Assembly: GCA_903839405.1 (NCBI GenBank)
Contig: CAIMCD010000019.1
Location: 1 to 64,000, forward strand
DNA from: an uncultured Chlorobiaceae bacterium
GTDB taxonomy: Bacteria > Bacteroidota > Chlorobiia > Chlorobiales > Chlorobiaceae
Length of the DNA stretch: 64,000 nucleotides
Reading direction: 5' to 3'
Shown: in pieces, positions 27,930 to 35,696 of the stretch
Layout of the letters: every line of letters begins with the position of its first letter
Position numbering within the stretch: the stretch's first letter is position 1
Notes under the pieces: generated by a model
Databases searched by the model: none
Told to the model about the DNA's origin: nothing
What the model saw: the letters and a program-made list of their open reading frames with translations, nothing else
Made by a program: the position numbers and the translations under genes

Positions 27930-29207
27930 ATGCTGCTTACGACCGAAATCAAGCCCGCTATGCAGGGAAAAGCGTTTTCCCCAGAGACAAAAATCAAGAC
28001 TCGCCAGGAACTCCAAAGCCAGCTCGCCTATATTCGTGAGAGCAAAAAGGAGCATCGTTACTCCCCCGCTGTTGTCAAACTCTATGACTTGGCACTCAGC
28101 TATGTTGAGGATGCTGAACTTCATGCCCAAAGAGGCGGACGCTCGGCCTGGGTGATGGGCATATGGGATGCGCCGCTGATGTATGCCCTTGATATTGTGC
28201 CGATCTCTTTGACCGAGCTTGGCCGGCTTGGCTCAAACGATGCCATGACAGTGGCCGAGGATTACTTTCAACTGCCCAAAGAGACCTGCTCAATGGTGGC
28301 CTCGGTGCTGGGCGAGTGGTATCTGCGCCGCAACCATACGGTCAAGGATGTAATTGTGTTCAACGCTTCGTGCGAACCACTCAATATCGGTTGGGAACTG
28401 ATTGCGGCCGAAGGATATAATGTCCATCGCATTGAGACGGTCAATCGACCACGCGACAACGATCCTGAACGACTGGCGCAGCATGTTCATTTCCTGGCCG
28501 ATGAGCTTGCCGATCTGGCCATCCGCCTTACCGGCAAGCCGGTAGACCTGGAGCGCGTGGCGTACGAGATCGAGCGAACAAACCGCATTCTGGGCAAGGT
28601 ACGCCAAATCCTTAATCTGCGAATAGATAACCCGCTCTACATCCGAAGTCTGGCGACCATGTTCCTGCTTATGGGCAGCGGTCACTATTTCGGAAAACCG
28701 GAGCAATATGAAGCCGTGCTCGACCTCCTGATTGAGGAGCTGAAGGTGGCCGACTATATTGCCTCACCTCGCGGCAAGGTTGTGCCGCTTGCGTGGGTTG
28801 GTGGACGCGGCCAGGAGTTCGGCGTTTACAAAACCGTGGATGATTGCGGCGGGGCGATTCTCGCCTGGTCAACGCCTAACTCCTACACCCACGACTGGCC
28901 ACAGGTCAAGAATCCTCTCGAATCAATTGCCCTGCACATTCTGGGAAAAACCGGAGGCCATGTGATCGGCTCCCCGGTTCACCGCTTCAAACCAATCGAG
29001 CAACTCATTAAAACGTATGGCGCAAAGGGAATCCTTTTTTACTCCTATGTCGGTTGTTCCTTTGCCGGAATCCATCAGGAGATCCAGCGAGACCATTTCC
29101 AAAAACTGGGGATTCGCTCCATCGGTTTGGAAGGCAGTTTTCAGGTTGGCCCACCATCCGGCCAGTTGCTGACCAGAGTGCGTGCCTTCGTTGAAATGCT
29201 TTCATAA
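27930..29207 (+). CDS. HgdA-like 2-hydroxyacyl-CoA dehydratase family protein
   Basis: A 425-residue 2-HAD-family subunit (AWVMGIWDAPLMYALDIVPISLTELGR, NASCEPLNIGWE, FYSYVGCSFAG). Candidate cluster ligands are the Cys in KETCSM, ASCEP and VGCSF. Together with the C-terminal half of the preceding protein it could form a heterodimer like HgdAB, or the pair may resemble E. coli YjiM-type double-cubane proteins. No CoA-transferase or acyl-CoA dehydrogenase gene is nearby, which argues against classic amino-acid fermentation. Confidence 0.85.
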   Translation: MLLTTEIKPAMQGKAFSPETKIKTRQELQSQLAYIRESKKEHRYSPAVVKLYDLALSYVEDAELHAQRGGRSAWVMGIWDAPLMYALDIVPISLTELGRLGSNDAMTVAEDYFQLPKETCSMVASVLGEWYLRRNHTVKDVIVFNASCEPLNIGWELIAAEGYNVHRIETVNRPRDNDPERLAQHVHFLADELADLAIRLTGKPVDLERVAYEIERTNRILGKVRQILNLRIDNPLYIRSLATMFLLMGSGHYFGKPEQYEAVLDLLIEELKVADYIASPRGKVVPLAWVGGRGQEFGVYKTVDDCGGAILAWSTPNSYTHDWPQVKNPLESIALHILGKTGGHVIGSPVHRFKPIEQLIKTYGAKGILFYSYVGCSFAGIHQEIQRDHFQKLGIRSIGLEGSFQVGPPSGQLLTRVRAFVEMLS

Positions 29208-29216
29208 AGACGTAAT

Positions 29217-29254
29217 GGGATCACTTCAGAAAACGGATTTTAAAGCCAGTCAAG
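29217..29254. repeat. Tn3-family terminal inverted repeat (left end)
   Basis: GGGATCACTTCAGAAAACGG followed by ATTTTAAAGCC resembles the 38-bp ends of Tn3-family transposons (GGGGTC...TCAGAAAACGG). The stop of the adjacent transposase fragment (29250) falls at its inner edge, as expected. A degenerate partner may lie at 30714-30739. Confidence 0.65.
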
Positions 29255-29580
29255 GAAACGGTAACAGTCTGAGTGTCCTGAAGTGACCCTCTTTGCTCTT
29301 ATAGCGATTATGCCATACATAATCACCTGTCAGGTTGATGTGTTCCCATCCTAAAGGCGAGAGGTTTTGCAAGAGGAGCTGATCTACTTGTCGGCCTTGT
29401 TCCTTCCATGATTTGATGACACGATCCAGATAGAGCGTTTTCCAGAAAGCAATTGCAGCAGTCACCAAATTCAAGCCAATCTGCACACAGCGACGCAATT
29501 CGACGCTCTGCATCCAACCAAGGCGATTTGCCGACCCTCGATGCTGTTTGATGGAGGACAAGTCCGCCTCGTTGAACAAG
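29250..29580 (-). pseudogene. Tn3-family transposase tnpA, C-terminal fragment
   Basis: About 105 codons remain of a transposase near 1000 residues long. GLNLVTAAIAFWKTLYLDRV, NLSPLGWEHINLTGDYVW and the closing RTLRLLPF are typical of the TnpA C-terminus. The fragment ends at the terminal repeat. Upstream of about 29580 the homology stops and resolvase sequence begins on the other strand, indicating an internal deletion. Confidence 0.75.
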
Positions 29581-29789
29581 TAATACTGAATCTGTTCATC
29601 TTCGGACTTCATCAAGCAGGAGCTGGTTTTCGTAGTCTGACAGACGTGATTGAGAGGATTTCGCCCGGTGGACGCATGATGATGCAAATCGTGGGAACAT
29701 TTGCGGAGTTCGAGCGGGCAATAATGCTACGAGAGCGCACGCGCAATGGTTTTGATGCCGCCATTGCGCGTTTTGGAGGTCGCGCCGTC

Positions 29790-29806
29790 CAAAGCTCACA
29801 TCACAG
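29790..29806. repeat. 17-bp direct repeat, left copy
   Basis: CAAAGCTCACATCACAG occurs here and exactly at 30581-30597. Both copies encode the KLTSQ portion of the resolvase and bracket the inserted PEP-CTERM gene. Confidence 0.85.
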
Positions 29807-29820
29807 TACCAGGCGGATAA

Positions 29821-30408
29821 CTATGAAACAGCTATTAAGTTGCGTTTTTTGTATGCCATGCCAGCCATACCAAGCACTCCAATACCCATAAGTATGTAGG
29901 TGGATGGTTCCGGAGTGGGAGCTTCGAGAACCGAAAAGTTGTCAAGCTGGACATAGGACGGATCATTGCGGAAACTGACCGCAAAGGTATCCGTTCCGGT
30001 CGCTGTGGCGGTGAATGTGTAGAACGTCCACGGCTGATTTGGCACCGGGTTAAGAGTAACTGAGGTTATGCCATCGAACGTGAAGTTCACATCGCTTGGT
30101 GAACTACCATCACCAGCTACCCATCCGCTAATAATCAGCGTTTGGCCTGGAGTATCGGAGAACGTCTGGCTTATAATACCATCAGAGCCGACAGGTCCGG
30201 CGGAAACGAAATACGCGCCATCTTGCGCTGCTCCATTTATCACACCCGTGAACCCAGTATTTCCAGTAAAATCCCACCCGCTCAGGTCCCCCGTCTCGAA
30301 ACTGCCATTTGTCAATAAATTCGTTGAAGCACGAGCTGTAGAATTACCCGCTAGTGCAGAACCTAAAATAACACAGGAAAGTACTGCGAATTTACGCATT
30401 TTCACCAT
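29821..30408 (-). CDS. PEP-CTERM-type secreted protein, copy 2
   Basis: A 195-residue paralogue of the protein at 24096-24680, with signal peptide, NGSFETGDLSGWDF beta-sandwich start and the tag PEPSTY-hydrophobic-KKR. ATG at 30408 is chosen because AAAAGGGG lies 8-9 nt upstream. The differences from copy 1 cluster in the middle of the protein. The gene occupies almost the entire 0.8-kb segment inserted in the resolvase. Targeting by an exosortase is implied; none is encoded here. Confidence 0.82.
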   Translation of the reverse strand: MVKMRKFAVLSCVILGSALAGNSTARASTNLLTNGSFETGDLSGWDFTGNTGFTGVINGAAQDGAYFVSAGPVGSDGIISQTFSDTPGQTLIISGWVAGDGSSPSDVNFTFDGITSVTLNPVPNQPWTFYTFTATATGTDTFAVSFRNDPSYVQLDNFSVLEAPTPEPSTYILMGIGVLGMAGMAYKKRNLIAVS

Positions 30409-30580
30409 AGTAAACCCCTTTTGTGATTTTGTTTTTTGTAATTGCATATAAATTACAAAAAAAGAAAAAGACAATACAAACTATTTTCTCATTTGCGTCT
30501 TGTTCGGCTATAGAACACGCCCACGTGAAAAAAGCTTTTATTGCTTCCTTGGCAATCCTCTGGTCTTGTGTGATGATTTT

Positions 30581-30597
30581 CAAAGCTCACATCACAG
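30581..30597. repeat. 17-bp direct repeat, right copy
   Basis: An exact copy of 29790-29806. The resolvase reading resumes directly after it. Confidence 0.85.
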
Positions 30598-30766
30598 CAA
30601 TAGAAAGAGATCATTCATTTGATAACATCTGGAGAAAAAACCGCAACGGATGCAGCAGGCTTTTTAATGTTCATCCAGCTACGATATCAAGACTCTTGAA
30701 GTTTACCAAAACAGCTTGGCGTGTTATCTGAAAGATCACACTCTCTTTGGTGAGCTAAATTCCCCT

Positions 30767-31195
30767 TCACTTTACACTGACCTGAAGCGTATAGCTGGTA
30801 TTGCCTCTTGTGCCGCCGACCTCGATTTTGTACTCCCCTGTTTTGGCAAGCCTTCCACTCCACTTTGTGATATCGGCCCCGCCGGTGATATCTTTTTCCT
30901 CTTTGCGGCCACGCACTCTGGGTTCAAGTACCTCAAATACAGCATTATTTTCCAGCGACGAAATCTTGATGCTCATCACCTGGCCCGAATGAACATTGAT
31001 GAAGTAGATATCCTGGTCGCCCCGGACGATATCACCAGTGACGGTCGCACGGTTTGTTCCACGGGCGAAATGAAGATGCTTCTTGAACTCCCTAGCCTCC
31101 ACCCTCTGTGCCAGAGAGAGCCCGGTTATTAGAGTTACCATAAAGAGGAGAATGGCGTGAATTTTTTTGAGCGTGTACCGGTTTCTGATCCACAT
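30767..31195 (-). CDS. Secreted beta-rich protein resembling g-type lysozyme inhibitor domains
   Basis: A 142-residue protein with a signal peptide ending near RVEA. The mature part (HFARGTNRATVTGDIVRGDQDIYFINVHSGQVMSIKISS, then GEYKIEVGGTRGNTSYTLQVSV) resembles the periplasmic beta-sandwich domain often annotated as inhibitor of g-type lysozyme or pre-peptidase-like. ATG at 31195 is used; a TTG three codons upstream is possible. It may be envelope-protective, but this is a family-level guess. Confidence 0.55.
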   Translation of the reverse strand: MWIRNRYTLKKIHAILLFMVTLITGLSLAQRVEAREFKKHLHFARGTNRATVTGDIVRGDQDIYFINVHSGQVMSIKISSLENNAVFEVLEPRVRGRKEEKDITGGADITKWSGRLAKTGEYKIEVGGTRGNTSYTLQVSVK

Positions 31196-31436
31196 GATTT
31201 GCAATAATTAAAGTTCTTTTCATCCGTAACACCATGTAATATAGCCTGTAGTGGCCTTTAAAACCCAGACAAACTTAATTTAAAGAGAGGAGTAAAATCA
31301 GATTGATTTATTTTAAAGTGCATTAATAGAGCATAAAAAAGATAATTTTTTGAAAGAAAAAACGTCGTAATGCGTATTACCAGTAAGGAAGCGGATAAAC
31401 AGGGCTACCTCTTAACTAACCAACTCTAACAAAACA

Positions 31437-31721
31437 ATGAAAAAGAATCTGATCGTCGGCTTGATCGTTTCACTGGCAATGACCGGAATTTTTGGTAGTG
31501 TTTCTTTTGCCGCAGAAAATGCTGCAGAAGTAAAGACAGAAAAAAGGGCTGAGGTAAGAGCGGAAAAGAGAGCTGAAATCAAAGCCGAGGAAAAAGCTGA
31601 CAGGAAGGAAGAACGGAAGGCTCACAAAAAAGCCAAAAGAGTAAGGAAGGCCAAGAGAGCAAAGAGAGAAGCAAAACGGGCTGAAGCCAAAGCCGAAGCC
31701 GCAGAAAAAGCCGTCAAATAA
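31437..31721 (+). CDS. Exported Lys/Ala/Glu-rich small protein
   Basis: A 94-residue protein. A clear signal peptide (MKKNLIVGLIVSLAMTGIFGSVSFA) is followed by an almost purely K, R, A, E repetitive helix-forming sequence (KRAEVRAEKRAEIKAEEKAD...). It is strongly basic and probably coiled. No family is recognised; it could bind nucleic acid, membrane or polyanions in the periplasm. No ribosome-binding site is obvious. A good terminator follows. Confidence 0.6.
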   Translation: MKKNLIVGLIVSLAMTGIFGSVSFAAENAAEVKTEKRAEVRAEKRAEIKAEEKADRKEERKAHKKAKRVRKAKRAKREAKRAEAKAEAAEKAVK

Positions 31722-31765
31722 ACTGATTGTTTTGACGATTTTTTGATGCGAATGATGACGATTCC

Positions 31766-31803
31766 AAGGCGAGCCTCTTCTCACGAAGGGGCTCGCCTTT
31801 TAT
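31766..31803 (+). terminator. Rho-independent terminator
   Basis: AAGGCGAGCC pairs perfectly with GGCTCGCCTT across a 14-nt loop, followed by TTT. It ends the transcript of the small exported protein. Confidence 0.8.
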
Positions 31804-31842
31804 GTACAGGCAGGCTGAAACTCGTTACCCCTCATGAACTAA

Positions 31843-33153
31843 TCAAAATCCGAGCAGACCTTTGACGTAACCGAACTCATGGCTTTTTACGAGGGTGAAA
31901 AAGAGCACATATAAAAGCAGTCCGACCATCCACTCCGCGGCCACCCAATAGAGAAATGCCCGGTCGTTCTTTTCTATCCACTCTTTTTTAAACCGGATAC
32001 TGAGCAGTACAAAGGTGCTGAAATAGAGAACATGCAGCCATCGAGCAAACAAAATAGTATCCTTGAAGGCAGCCTCACGTTCAGAGGGATCTTGCAACGT
32101 TGATTTCTGTTCCTCAGTAAGGGTATGATCAACAAGAAGCACTACCCGATGGTAATATTTTCTGTACCACAAAAGAGCAAACAGCAGCACAGGCCCAAGA
32201 AATACCGTCAGAACAAATCGCATCGGCTTGTATCCCCATCCGAATAACCATCCATAAAGTCGCCACCAGAATTCATCCAGATATACCAGCCGTTTTGACG
32301 CCAATTCATACATCACCTCATCAGCCGAACCCTTGTCATTCTGAGCCAGATAATTATCACGCAGGCGGTTATAAAAAATTGCTGTCAACGCGTATCGTTC
32401 ACGGTTGAGTTTTGTTGATAGACTGTCAAGCTGATATCTGGTTTTTATTAATGCTGCATTCAGGCTATCCCTTTTGGCGGTCAGGCTTGTCGGTAAATGG
32501 TGCTGAAATGAATCAAGTTGTTTAACTTTGTAGTTTAACTCATTCCACTCCAAATAGCCCGAACATGATTCGTCACTTATAGCAAGCCGATCTTTCAACT
32601 GGCTCCAATAAACCTGCAGGGTTCCGGAAGGGAAAAAAGTATGATGGTCAAAAAAAATCTTTGCTTTACTTAAATCAGTTCGTCTCAGATCAGCTCCTTT
32701 CGTAAACTGTGCATTGGAAATAATCAGCATTTTTGAAAAAACGGTATTCTCAAAATCAACCACTCCAAAACAAGTGCTACTGAAAACAGCATTTCCTGAG
32801 AACTTTGAATCACTGAAATCATTATTTCCTAAGAATTTAGAACCCATGAAGTCAGCATTTCCTAAGAACTTTGATCCAGTAAAAGTAGTATTTTCTGAGA
32901 ATTGTGAACCCATGAAATTAGCATTTTTTGAGAAGTTTGACTTGTGAAAATCAACATAGCCAGAGAACTGCGAATACCAGAAATCAGCATCCCTCTCAAA
33001 ATTCAAAGGGTTTTTATTCCCTAATATCTCTTTTCTCGATGAATCAGGTTTTCCGCCGTATGGCCATTCAGTTGGATTATTAGCATAAACATTCCTGCCA
33101 ATAAGCAACAAAGCCAGAACAAGAAAAACTATTCTTGAAGAATGCATTGCCAT
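31843..33153 (-). CDS. Pentapeptide-repeat membrane protein
   Basis: A 436-residue protein. It has a signal peptide (1-24), then about nine F-rich pentapeptide units at about residues 60-155 (for example NADFMGSKFLGN, TFTGSKF) predicted to form a right-handed beta helix, a central helical region (about 190-280) and two to three C-terminal TM spans (about 305-325, 375-390, 405-425). The repeats are close at DNA level (near 32810-32940), implying recent expansion. Function is unknown; a topology with the beta helix outside the cytoplasm is inferred from the signal peptide. Confidence 0.75.
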   Translation of the reverse strand: MAMHSSRIVFLVLALLLIGRNVYANNPTEWPYGGKPDSSRKEILGNKNPLNFERDADFWYSQFSGYVDFHKSNFSKNANFMGSQFSENTTFTGSKFLGNADFMGSKFLGNNDFSDSKFSGNAVFSSTCFGVVDFENTVFSKMLIISNAQFTKGADLRRTDLSKAKIFFDHHTFFPSGTLQVYWSQLKDRLAISDESCSGYLEWNELNYKVKQLDSFQHHLPTSLTAKRDSLNAALIKTRYQLDSLSTKLNRERYALTAIFYNRLRDNYLAQNDKGSADEVMYELASKRLVYLDEFWWRLYGWLFGWGYKPMRFVLTVFLGPVLLFALLWYRKYYHRVVLLVDHTLTEEQKSTLQDPSEREAAFKDTILFARWLHVLYFSTFVLLSIRFKKEWIEKNDRAFLYWVAAEWMVGLLLYVLFFTLVKSHEFGYVKGLLGF

Positions 33154-33636
33154 GGAATTAATATTTATTGCATTACCATCAATAAATCCTGTTCATACAA
33201 CTGCTACAATGCACTGAGTCGTTCCATCATTTTCCCAAAAAATAGACCTCCCCGCCATCGTGCATGAAGAGAAAATTTAGTTCTTCGAGGTCGGATTGGT
33301 GGCAACTGAGCTAACATGAGAGGTACTTATTACTGAAATAAAATAATCCGTAATAAAGTATAGATAAACAAAAAATGGTACTGTGATAAATAACTGTACA
33401 AAATAGTTGCGTAATAAATAAGTATCGGTGTCTTTAAATAGCTGTTCTGGCGAGGGAGGTTGCCTCAGGATGAGCATTCAGGTATTCCGCTACGGTGAGC
33501 TTCAGGTGGAGGTCGGCAGACGTGGATTGGTCGTCATCAAGGCGGCGGCTTTTTCTCGGAAGCTATGCCGGAAAAGTAATTCCGGAGACCACTCCACCCT
33601 TCATTGTTTTGACGGACAGAGTTGTGCTGGTGATGT
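33154..33636. other. Intergenic region, no supported gene
   Basis: Two frames are open here: a minus frame at 33277-33477 with a hydrophobic middle, and a plus frame at 33428-33640 reading MSIQVFRYGELQVEVGRRGLVVIK. Neither shows a recognised family or good start signal. The plus frame might be a gene remnant. Confidence 0.4.
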
Positions 33637-33912
33637 TTAATAAATAACCTTTTGTATTTCGGTGATGTGCGGATCGCCGGTTACCGGAACCTCAATATGA
33701 ACCATGGCAGCCTGATTTGTTGCGCCGGGATAAACAATTTTTGAATTACAGAAAAAGAGATAGTTTATTCCTGTAACCACTTGTGATGCATAGGCTACCG
33801 GGTGGTACGAGACTCCGGCAAGACCTGCCAAAGATTTTTTAAATACAGCAAGTGCATCTGTTGGTATATCAGCGCTGAATTCACTCCACCCCTCTACGGT
33901 TTGAACGGGCAT
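33637..33912 (-). CDS. Small conserved protein (GWSE...YPGA family)
   Basis: A 91-residue soluble protein without a signal peptide. The pattern GWSEFSADIPTDALAVFKKSLAGLAGVSYHPVAYASQVVTGINYLFFC with YPGATNQAAMVHIEVP and HITEIQK matches a small widespread family in anaerobes with a likely cystatin-like fold; its function is not known to me. AAGAAG just upstream of the ATG can serve as ribosome-binding site. It is monocistronic. Confidence 0.6.
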   Translation of the reverse strand: MPVQTVEGWSEFSADIPTDALAVFKKSLAGLAGVSYHPVAYASQVVTGINYLFFCNSKIVYPGATNQAAMVHIEVPVTGDPHITEIQKVIY

Positions 33913-34129
33913 TTCTTCTTGATTTTTGTTAACTCTTTTATTCTCTGTCTGTTAATACCAATAAAAGAAAATCAGGTTTATCGTTGGTATTGGGATAATA
34001 GAATCGCTATTACTACGTCACCTTAAAACAAGAAAGAAAATAGGAAGTTATCGACTCTTCTCCTCCAGAGTTTTTAGGGGGATTGATTTTTGCCCATCTT
34101 TTTTAAAAATAGAGTGTATTATATTTGTA

Positions 34130-34242
34130 TAAAACCCAAGGCAATTGTATATTGAATTAATAACCTCACGCCCGTGAGGTGGAGCTGGGGTAATGGGGGA
34201 CGTCAGCTCAAAAAAAAGCGGCTTTATTGCCGCTTTTTTTTA
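34130..34242 (+). ncRNA. Candidate structured small RNA (Chlorobi-1-like)
   Basis: Three consecutive hairpins: ACCTCAC/GTGAGGT (34163-34180), GAGCTG/CAGCTC (34182-34209) and AAAGCGGC/GCCGCTTT (34215-34236) with a T-run. The last also reads as a terminator for livF on the other strand. I recall a Chlorobi-1 RNA motif described as two stem-loops followed by a terminator in Chlorobi; this layout fits, but the match was not computed. The 5' end is a guess from an A+T-rich promoter-like stretch near 34115-34130. Confidence 0.5.
34211..34242. terminator. Bidirectional terminator
   Basis: The AAAGCGGC/GCCGCTTT stem is flanked by A-run and T-run, so it works in both directions: for the candidate small RNA (+) and for the liv operon (-), whose last gene ends at 34280. 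Confidence 0.8.
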
Positions 34243-34279
34243 TTGCTTCTGTGTTGTTAAAGAGAAGAAACGGATGGAG

Positions 34280-34975
34280 TTACATGCCGAGAAAGGCTTT
34301 TTTAACCTCTTGATTATTCAGGAGCTCTTCACCTTTGCCGGTCAACACAATCTTTCCGGTTTCTATCACATATCCCCTGCTGCTGATTTTCAATGATTGA
34401 TAGACATTTTGCTCAACGAGCAAAACCGTTACTCCGTCGCTGTTGATGGCACGAATTGCACCGAACACAACATCAGTAAAGAGTGGCGAAAGTCCCAGAC
34501 TTGGTTCGTCAAGCAGAAGAAGTTTCGGGTTACCCATCAGCCCTCTTCCGATGGCGAGCATCTGCTGCTCCCCGCCCGACATGGTACCACCAAGCTGATT
34601 TCGGCGTTCGGCAAGTTTCGGAAAGAGCGTAAAGACCCGATCAAGGTTTTGCTGATGATCTTTTTTGTGCAGATAGCCACCCATCAGCAGGTTTTCCACA
34701 ACCGTCATCTCCAAAAAGATTTTTCGCCCCTCAGGAACGTGTACAATCCCTCGCTGAACAATCTGGTGCGGCGGAAGAGCCAGCAGTGATTCATGATTAT
34801 AAGTGATTTTTCCTTTCGATTTTACCGTGCCAGAAATTGCCTTGAGCAGGGTTGATTTTCCAGCACCGTTACTGCCGACAACCGAGACAATCTCACCCTT
34901 GGCAATGGTTATGTTGATGGAGCGCAGAACCTGCATTTCACCATATCCGGCATTCAGATTTTCAATATTAAGCAT
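34280..34975 (-). CDS. livF: Branched-chain amino-acid ABC transporter ATPase LivF
   Basis: A 231-residue ABC ATPase with Walker A (GSNGAGKST), signature (MSGGEQQ), Walker B (LLLLDEPSLGLSP) and the LivF-type C-terminus. ATG at 34975 has GGAGGTGG about 6 nt upstream and overlaps the end of livG by 8 nt. It is the last gene of livKHMGF. Confidence 0.92.
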   Translation of the reverse strand: MLNIENLNAGYGEMQVLRSINITIAKGEIVSVVGSNGAGKSTLLKAISGTVKSKGKITYNHESLLALPPHQIVQRGIVHVPEGRKIFLEMTVVENLLMGGYLHKKDHQQNLDRVFTLFPKLAERRNQLGGTMSGGEQQMLAIGRGLMGNPKLLLLDEPSLGLSPLFTDVVFGAIRAINSDGVTVLLVEQNVYQSLKISSRGYVIETGKIVLTGKGEELLNNQEVKKAFLGM

Positions 34976-35696
34976 GGTGGCCACCTCCAAGATATGCCGC
35001 AATAACAGCAGGATTAGTGGTAATCTCTTCCGGCGTTCCCTCAGCAAGCTTTTCACCCGAGTTGAGCACAACAATCCGGTCACAGATCGAGGTAACCGCT
35101 TTCATATCATGCTCAATAAAAACAATTGTGGTTCCGCTGTTGCGCACCGCACGGATGATGGCAAGAATCGAGTCGGTTTCGGTATGATTCAATCCCCCGC
35201 AAATTTCGTCGAGCAGCAGCATTTTCGGGCGCGAAGCCAGCACCCGTGCAAGTTCAAGCTTCTTTTTCAGGCCAATCGGCAAGGAACCGGCCGGCTTAGT
35301 GGCATAATCACTCAGCCCTACAGCGTGCAACTGCTCCATTGCCATGATGTTAGCCTCTCCGGTAGCATTCGTGATCGAAAACGCCCCGATCATGACATTC
35401 TCAAGCACCGTAAGACTCCCCAACGGCTTGACCCGTTGCCAGGTTCTGACCATGCCCAACCGGCAGATCTGATCCGGACGCAGGGTGTTGATTTTTTTGC
35501 TGTCAAAAATGATATCGCCGGAGGTTACAGGGAAAAACCCGGTCATGCAGTTGAACAGGGTGGTCTTGCCTGCACCGTTGGGGCCGATAAGACCGAAGAT
35601 CTCTTTCTCGTCAACCGAAAAAGAGACGTCGGAGACGGCAACGTTACCACCAAAGTGCTTGCTTACATGAGTGATATGCAGGATATGCTGTATCAT
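34968..35696 (-). CDS. livG: Branched-chain amino-acid ABC transporter ATPase LivG
   Basis: A 242-residue ABC ATPase: Walker A GPNGAGKTT, LivG-typical RTWQRVKPLGSLTVLENV, Walker B MLLLDEICGGLN and H-loop FIEHDM. The signature region reads LPIGLKKKLELARVLA. The Walker B Glu is followed by ICGGLN where most ATPases have P. ATG at 35696 overlaps the livM stop (ATGA). Confidence 0.92.
   Translation of the reverse strand: MIQHILHITHVSKHFGGNVAVSDVSFSVDEKEIFGLIGPNGAGKTTLFNCMTGFFPVTSGDIIFDSKKINTLRPDQICRLGMVRTWQRVKPLGSLTVLENVMIGAFSITNATGEANIMAMEQLHAVGLSDYATKPAGSLPIGLKKKLELARVLASRPKMLLLDEICGGLNHTETDSILAIIRAVRNSGTTIVFIEHDMKAVTSICDRIVVLNSGEKLAEGTPEEITTNPAVIAAYLGGGHHA

Larger units (their letters stand above)
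29600..30731 (+). pseudogene. Serine resolvase (tnpR-like), truncated, frameshifted and interrupted
   Basis: The catalytic-domain part reads AGAGFRSLTDVIERISPGGRMMMQIVGTFAEFERA and RERTRNGFDAA. Near 29780 the frame shifts to RRPKLTSQ, which is then broken by the segment 29807-30597. The gene resumes with KEIIHLITSGEKTATDAA (after an in-frame TAG) and, after another frameshift, LFNVHPATISRLLK, the helix-turn-helix of resolvases. Hence one ancestral gene was split by an insertion and has several disabling changes. The N-terminal catalytic Ser region is missing. Confidence 0.8.
29217..30739. mobile_element. Decayed Tn3-family transposon remnant with internal insertion
   Basis: From left: terminal repeat, C-terminal tnpA fragment (minus strand), resolvase fragment (plus strand), a PEP-CTERM gene segment flanked by a 17-bp direct repeat, resolvase C-terminus, and a possible degenerate right end (GTTATCTGAAAGATCAC near 30722). 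tnpA and tnpR remain divergent as in Tn3, but most of tnpA and the 5' part of tnpR are gone. The right boundary is tentative. Confidence 0.55.

Noticed and set aside
29807..30580. Terminal inverted repeats of the inserted PEP-CTERM segment
   Set aside because: ACCAGGCGGATAAC near one end and ACCAGAGGATTGCC (reverse complement) near the other match only weakly and at different offsets, so I do not call an insertion sequence.
32810..32945. Short repeated DNA units resembling a CRISPR array
   Set aside because: The units are about 30 bp apart with no unique spacers, and they encode pentapeptide repeats in frame.
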